Positions 58,092 to 64,000 of a stretch of 64,000 nucleotides of DNA are shown piece by piece (the stretch's first letter is position 1; each line of letters opens with the position of its first letter). A program made the translations under genes and the position numbers. The stretch comes from Macquaria australasica (taxonomy: Eukaryota > Chordata > Actinopteri > Centrarchiformes > Percichthyidae): positions 296,557-360,556 of the forward strand of contig SEMN01000534.1 in assembly GCA_005408345.1 (NCBI GenBank), given 5' to 3'. Under the pieces are notes generated by a model, which was given only the letters and a program-made list of their open reading frames with translations, was not told the DNA's origin and made no database searches.

Positions 58092-61000
58092 ATAAGACAT
58101 TGCTGTTTCCAGGGGGACAACATTCTTGCTAAATAAACATTACGGCAGAACATTTGGCATCTATAAGGGGGGAACCATCACAATAAATAATACATAGTGA
58201 ACTCTACAGAATGCTTGACGGTAATATCCTAGAGTCATTATTGTCATTGTCATAGCAAAATCATAGACTGTCAACATTGGTTTAGCAGGAATATATTAAA
58301 AAAACAAGTGTTTGTGGTAGTGACCGCACACTCAGCCCATAAAGGCATATAGTGAGGGGGGGGTTTAGGGGTTAAGGCACCGACCATTAACTGCAACGTC
58401 TCTGCTTCACTAAAGCCTGCTTACATAAACACATTTTATAAACCCTGTATAAATTTTATACAACTGTTTTCACAGGCTGTATAGTCCTGAAACTAAATCT
58501 TATGAGTAAAATTGATGGAAGTGCCCCTTTTAAATCATAGCAAACAATAAACAATTATATATAAAAAAGAAAAGTAGATTTTTCAAATTTAATTAATTTA
58601 ATTTTTAACTCATAATAAAAAAAACACATGCAGATACTGATCTCCTTCTAGTAATTTCAGACTCACAGATAAACAGAAGTAATTTACTTTAAAAGGCAGC
58701 AGCCACCTTGTCATGAGCACCACTTGTAAAGGCCAGTTACTTAACCTGTAGAGATGCAGGTAATTAGGCTGCAAGCAGTTGGTGATTTAACATGAGAAAC
58801 TGAGATCATATATATTTTACTCTACATACTTTTTCTCATGTGTGCTTTTTTTGATGAGCTGAGGAAGTCATTTACTATTCCTAAGGCTTTTTTATGTGTA
58901 TCCATGCATTTACAGTATGTGTCTGTGTACGTGTCTGAACATAAATATATGTCTTCATACTTGTGTGTGTAGAGCCATGCAGCAAACTCCCGCTTTCCCT
59001 AAACGTCATGTGTAAAATTCGCTCCGGTAATGAGAGCAGCGCTCGCAGTCGGCTTCAGGGAAGTTTAAGGAGGCTGTGTTTCAGCCTCAGGAAATTATGA
59101 GGCAAAAAATATTTTATTAATGTGCCATTAAAAATTGATTCATGTTCATTACTTTCCTGATAACTTTCATCCACTTTGTATGCAAAGAAAGAATTTCATT
59201 TCCTCCAAGAAGAAGCATTAGTGGTTTGATGCAATAAGCGCTAAATATTCTTTATCCAGGGATGGCTGAATTAGAGCCAGAGTAAGAAATCTGCCAATCA
59301 GGACTTGGAGCTGTAAAAGACTCAATAGTGAGGCGATTGCAGAGATATACATACTTGTGTTACTTGTTGCGTACAGTAAAGTGACTGCAGGTATATTAAA
59401 TGGGTCTTAACCTATGGAAGATTTCAAATGCCTAAATTAAAACAAATCAGACATAAAGTTAATTATTATATGTATTTTCTTTTCATGTATGCATTTACTG
59501 TGTCATAATTAAATGAAAAATGTAATGTGCACTTGCAGGCAAGGGAGCCTTTTCTTTTCTGAAATGGAGATGTGGTATCAATGCCAAAATTAAAAACAAT
59601 CAATCAATACCAGTGTCCCTCCAGCTGGCTAACCCACAGGAAACCATTTTAATGTGAAAGGCTGTCTGTCATGGCTGACATCAGCAACACAAAGTCCCAT
59701 GGTCATGCCCACAAGCTATGATTGGTCAGTTGACTGTTTATAATTTTGGAATGGACAATGCGTTTCCATCTGAAAAAAGAAAAAGCTACCTTGCATCTCC
59801 TCATGAAAACTTTGCGTTTAGTATTGGCAGGTCTATGCTGCCCTCTGCTGGACAACACTGAAATGCAATAGATACGTTTCCCATTTACAAACACTCGAGG
59901 CTTTTTAGGACACAAAAAAATGTCTTTCACTACAGCGTCATGAAAGACATTTTTTAGTATTTAGACCGTGAATTTGTATGTGACACTCCTTCCATTCCCA
60001 AAACTTTTTTTTTTTTTTTTTACCTCAACCCACACCTTTGATGGACATCTGTCAGTTGTAGCTAGCTAACATGACACATATCAGTGAGAAACTGTAGCTA
60101 GTAGCAGTGATAAAACTAACACAGACTACACATAATTTGCTCTACAGGATGTGAGAAATGAAGTGAGTGTTGAAAACCATCAATGGACATCATGGGTTAA
60201 AAGCACAGATGCACCCTTCACACAAGTAATATTAGCATTTAAAAAAGTGACGTAAGCATGAAATTCCTGCTCTTTGACTACTGCACAACTTAAGAGCACA
60301 TATGCACTCATCTGGTTATTATATTCAAGACATTAGCATGTATGGAAATCCTGCTGTTTCCTCAAAATATAACAGACACTGGATATATAGTCATATTACT
60401 GTAGAGATGAATGCAGTGTAGGCAAAGTGATCACGTCAAACTCAATACAGAATTTGATAAGTATAATCAGACACACAGGATAATGAAAAGAGACACACCT
60501 GTTTGATTTTTTTCTCTCACAAAAATAAAAATTAGAAGCGTAATGTGAATCATTTCCCATCAAAAGTTAGTATGCACCTCTATCAATAAATAGTTTTTGA
60601 CCTCAAAACCATTCAGTTATTAAAGACTAAGAGCTAAATAATTGTCCTTTTAACATGTTTTTAATTTAATTATGAGACACTAAATGCATACATAACAATG
60701 TGTATTGTAGTTCAGTTAATTTGTTATTATTCTTATTCAGGCATTTTAAATCTTCCATACCGAACCCAACCTAAGATCACTAAAATAATGTTTCAGCATG
60801 CTACATATATCTTAGCATGTACTGACGATGGTTTCTGTATTGAATATAAAGAGTCTGCACGTTTTCCCTTGGATTGTAAACTCTGCCATTGCACAGAGCT
60901 CCTTTAATTACTCCCTACTTCTCTCAGACCAGGAAAAGAGCAATTACATGTTTTCTATGCCTAGTAGCAATACATAAGGGACTCGCACCGTATTGGTTGG

Positions 61001-61990
61001 GTTTTGTCCCAGATCCAGACATTCTTTTCTCACCTCTTTTCTTACGTTTGTTTTCTCTCATGGCTCAAACCAGCTGGGAGTGTTCACATATGTGATATAT
61101 GCGTTAAAGGTGGGGAAAAGGAATAAAGATCCCATACTCACTTCAGCCCCAGTCCTCAAAATAACCCTCCTCCTCTTCTTTCAAAGGCAGGGACAGAACT
61201 ACACCAACCCCCACAAATTTCCCTGGCTCAGATGTTTTCCAGCCTGCGGGCTCCATCTCCTCTTCCTCACTCTTATCACGCTCAGGTTGAACATTAGAGG
61301 TGATCTGATTCCATCTCTGGAAACCACACTTCTCTGGATCAAAAGGATACCTACACATCAGGTATAATCTGGGCAGTCAGGAGGCTACAATGTGAAATAG
61401 GATTAAAGTGTATCCAAACAACAAAGCTTGGTCCTCAGCTATCCCAACTTAAAGGAGTTTATTCCAAAAAACTAAAAGGTTTCCTGAAATTAATCAGTAA
61501 AAATATACTTTCCCAGACTAACCCTCACTATCTTAAGATCTGTTCACATTTTGATTGATGGCTCTGCTTCAAAAAGTGTCATTGACAAATTGATGAATGC
61601 CGTCTGATCCCTCAGTGTGTGAAGCGAATTTTAATGACCCCTTAGAGGTCACTACAGATACCTCAGTAACACTCTGGCTTCTTTCCCTACACGCCACCTC
61701 ATGGAGAAACCTATTTGGGAACCTTTCCCTTTTACATTCTATTATTCAGATTTTAAAAGAGTGAATTAATGAGTCCTGCTTCCTGATGGGCCGCTGTTGT
61801 CTGCATAGCTTAATTAGAATAATCTATCTTCATGGGTCAGGACACATGGAGCCCAGCACTGCTGGAACATTTCACTGGAAAATGTTATTTAAGGAGCTCC
61901 ATAGGAGTGAATGGGGAAACAACAGAGGATACATAGTGAGACACATCTACCTCTGACTCAACCATGGGTCAGCAATACAGTATGTTAGTC
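58092..61990. other. No gene seen over 3.9 kb; candidate conserved stretch at 58990-59320
   Basis: Frames of up to 124 codons (60993-61367) lack signatures and overlap on both strands. A possible decayed tRNA-like SINE head (GTTAAGGCACCGACCATTAA) lies at 58370. The 59010-59310 segment is repeat-free with GTGCCATTAAAAATTGATTC and TTTGTATGCAAAGAAAG. A T-run is at 60005-60023. Confidence 0.4.
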
Positions 61991-62116
61991 AGTATTACAT
62001 GACAATCCTACGTGACACAACCAATCAAAATAAGCCTTACATCTGTGTTTGGTGTGTTGTGGTTCTCTTTCAAACCTCGCTAGGTATGTCACTACGGGAA
62101 GCGCCTTCTGGCGTGA

Positions 62117-62207
62117 CCAATCATGGAAGCTCCAATATCACCATGTCTGTCAGGAGACAGACCAATCATCTTGAGTTGCATGGGCCAGCCCGTCCTCCCC
62201 TTATAAA
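62117..62207 (+). promoter_or_regulatory. Core-promoter-like cluster: two CCAAT boxes and a TATA box
   Basis: CCAAT occurs at 62117-62121 and 62162-62166 (both followed by CATG or CATC), and TATAAA at 62202-62207 in CCCCTTATAAAGGCCCGTGG. The ATG of the downstream frame is 286 bp later. The spacing and sequence resemble an RNA polymerase II promoter, possibly the U3 part of a retroelement terminal repeat. Confidence 0.5.
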
Positions 62208-62492
62208 GGCCCGTGGCCCCCCACACGGCATCGAGCTCCTCAGTTGTACTGACGTCCGGATTTTCATTTAACTGTTCTCCGACGCAGCCGTCAAGGTAGT
62301 CACTGAACGTGGATATCTGGGGTCAGTATTTTGGATTTTCTTTCGGTAAGAAAGTACTAACTTAGTTCAGGTGGCTGTTATCGCATTGTGGCGGACTTCT
62401 ACCGGATTCTAACCATTTACAGGACAAGCTAGCACGTCGTGGTGAGCTGTGTGTCCGTTATTGCTGCTAGCCGTCAAGGTTTTTAACTAGCT

Positions 62493-62909
62493 ATGGCAAC
62501 CACCGCATTCTCTAAGGGGACCGCAGGTGTATGGGTGTTAAGCATGCCCAGGCATCGCTCGCGGACTCCGAGTCGCTTGCGAGTGTCGGCGGCCTCAAAA
62601 GCTGATCCTTGCTTTTCTGACACCGCGACGAAGCCCAGGGATAAGCTGGCTGCGGCTAGCACTTGCTGGGGGGATATGGTGGAGGACCCCGAGGTGGATT
62701 TCTCCCCTCTGTTCAGTCAGCTCCTCGAGTCAGAGGACGAGTGGGGTGGTGGAGAGGAGGACGAGGATGATGTTAATCTGGATCTCCTCTGCGACGAGAA
62801 TGATGAGGATGATATATCCTTCCCCCCGCTCAGACTTCGCGGCCCAGCAGCTCCGTCGGTGGAGAGGTGCAGCCTTCCCCTGCCCCCCGTGAGGTCGACC
62901 TGCACACGG
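62493..62909 (+). pseudogene. Retroelement-type open frame of unknown family, interrupted by a hAT insertion
   Basis: The frame opens at ATG 62493. The first third is basic (MPRHRSRTPSRLRVSAAS, residues 18-35). The middle is strongly acidic (EDEWGGGEEDEDDVNLDLL, from about residue 81, and CDENDEDD). After about residue 115 the +2 frame (SSSVGGEVQPSPAPREVDL) looks more coherent than the annotated one, suggesting a small indel near 62850. A hAT transposon end at 62910 cuts it. The basic-then-acidic layout and the promoter upstream suggest a first ORF of a DIRS-like or LTR element; I could not assign a family. GC content is far higher than in the neighbouring DNA. Confidence 0.4.
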
Positions 62910-64000
62910 CAGTGGCGGAGCCGTAAATTTTAAGTGGGGTGCCAAGGATGGATCTGTGACCATTTTGGGGGGGCATAGATGTCTCACTAGAGAATACAGG
63001 GCTATTTAAGGCACCTAAACCACACACCTCTACAATATTTGGAATGCAGGTAGTAGTGGAAAAGATCAAATAATATACAGTGTATCTAACTTTTTTTCGT
63101 ATTCCTGCAGGCAAAGTAACAAAGAAGCTTACACTATACAAATGTAGCACAATATACAGACTACTAAGGTACTGAGTATGGTGATCAGCAGCACTATGAG
63201 CTCATTCTCTCAGTGTATCATCGGGAATACAGAGACACAGATACATCAGATACACAGTTTTTTTAATCAAAGTCTCATTTTTACATTTGAGGTCTGTTTC
63301 AAAACCCTCTGACCTGGTTCTTTGAGCTAGCACTGAAAAACTAAACGTCACTTATTATTGATTGTCAAAATTATGTACAGTAATTGCAAAAACTAGAATA
63401 TCTACAGTATACTCATTACAAAGGCAGTCATGTATTTTCTTTTAGATCTGTCTCAAACTGATGCTCAAAGGCAATAATATTCCCTTTTGAATCCCTGTCT
63501 ACAACATTATACATGTGAGATGACTGTCATACATTCACCTTACAACAGCTGTATTCTGCGATTATTGTGGTTTGCAGCAAAGCGATTTACAAAATCATCC
63601 AAGTCCAGGGCCTTAGCTTGTCTAGACTCCACACTTAAAACACCCAGATTGCTCAGTCTATCATCATCCATGGTAGATCTCAGGTATATCTTAACCAGCT
63701 TGAGTGTGGAAAAGCTGCGTTCACAGGAAGCAGTACTCACAGGTATGGCAATGGCAATTTTGCATAATCGGAAGAGCTCATGGAATACCTCTTTAAAAGG
63801 TTCAATGATTTTAGTGAGTTATGCTATGGGCTTGCTAGACTATGCTAGAGGGCTTCTGTATGAATCTGTATGGATTCTTTTCATTTGGTGTACCTCATGT
63901 CTGAGATCTTCTATGTTGCATTCATAAATAGAAGCAAATGAAACTTGCTTGCTAAGGGTTTTAAACTTCGCTAAATACATACAGTCATGGGTGGGACAAT
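62910..64000 (-). mobile_element. hAT transposon, 3' end and transposase C-terminus; continues past window
   Basis: The element's end reads CAGTGGCGGAGCCGTAAATT at 62910, typical of hAT termini, immediately after the GC-rich open frame it interrupts. About 630 bp of non-coding sequence follows, then the C-terminal part of a transposase on the minus strand (63540 onward). The other end is outside the window, so the 8-bp target duplication cannot be tested. Confidence 0.8.
63540..64000 (-). pseudogene. hAT transposase C-terminal (dimerisation) domain, two in-frame stops
   Basis: Minus-strand frame entering from the right edge. It reads HDCMYLAKFKTLSKQ and ECNIEDLRHEVHQMKR, then two in-frame stops at 63840-63842 (TAG) and 63819-63821 (TAA). 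It resumes with LTKIIEPFKEVFHELFRL and the hallmark hAT dimerisation block PVSTASCERSFSTLKL, followed by YLRSTMDDDRLSNLGVLS, and ends with a stop at 63540-63542. In hAT proteins this block mediates dimer or higher-order assembly; the RNase H-like catalytic residues lie upstream, outside the window. The style is that of fish ZMYM1-like/DUF4371 transposases. The copy is inactive. Confidence 0.88.

Noticed and set aside
58360..58415. SINE head (GTTAAGGCACCGACCATTAA) at 58.37 kb
   Set aside because: It is reminiscent of tRNA-like SINE starts, but no B box of good quality, body or target duplication could be found, so it is mentioned only in the regional note.
60993..61367. 124-codon plus-strand frame
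   Set aside because: It has no domain signature, is overlapped by a similarly sized minus frame, and no promoter, splice or repeat context supports it.

Overview
The window looks like gene-poor nuclear DNA of a ray-finned (teleost) fish, most likely a percomorph. The evidence is the mix of mobile DNA: a Tc1-like transposon with IR/DR ends, a tRNA-headed DANA/V-type SINE, a CR1/L2-group LINE, several MITE families typical of teleosts, many long CA/GT microsatellites, and low-GC DNA with stop codons in all frames. I recognise no intact host protein-coding gene, rRNA, tRNA or CRISPR array. Nearly every open frame over about 60 codons is either a transposon remnant or a chance frame. The window is probably an intergenic desert or a large intron.

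Layout. 1-2640: a LINE on the minus strand, cut by the window edge, broken by one in-frame stop and an 11-bp duplication. 3.8-16.6 kb: scattered dispersed repeats, a TTAA-bounded MITE (7950-8472), and a SINE with a perfect 13-bp target duplication sitting inside an older repeat (12293-12630). 16.8-29.7 kb: two LTR-type sequences, of which 29246-29699 is a textbook solo LTR with a 5-bp duplication, and a short element carrying the start of a RecQ-like helicase frame (26800-27282). 33800-35422: a complete but dead Tc1/mariner element whose DDE catalytic triad survives. 36-49 kb: hAT-type and Harbinger-type non-autonomous elements, two of which retain short pieces of transposase or accessory protein, and a long foldback at 47449-47846. 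51.2-51.7 kb: an LTR tail followed by a gag-like frame expanded by 36-bp tandem repeats. 54-58 kb: a microsatellite-rich stretch. 62-64 kb: a promoter-like region and acidic open frame of a retroelement type, interrupted by a hAT transposon that runs off the right edge.

The recognisable coding pieces (endonuclease/reverse transcriptase, Tc1 transposase, hAT transposase, Myb-like and helicase-like fragments) all belong to mobile DNA and do not form a host pathway. Insertions are clearly nested at 12.3, 15.3, 36.0 and 62.9 kb, which gives a relative chronology. Between the repeats are unique-looking stretches, several with homeodomain/POU-like AT-rich motifs, that could be conserved non-coding elements. 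Conservation cannot be judged from one sequence, so these are only candidates.
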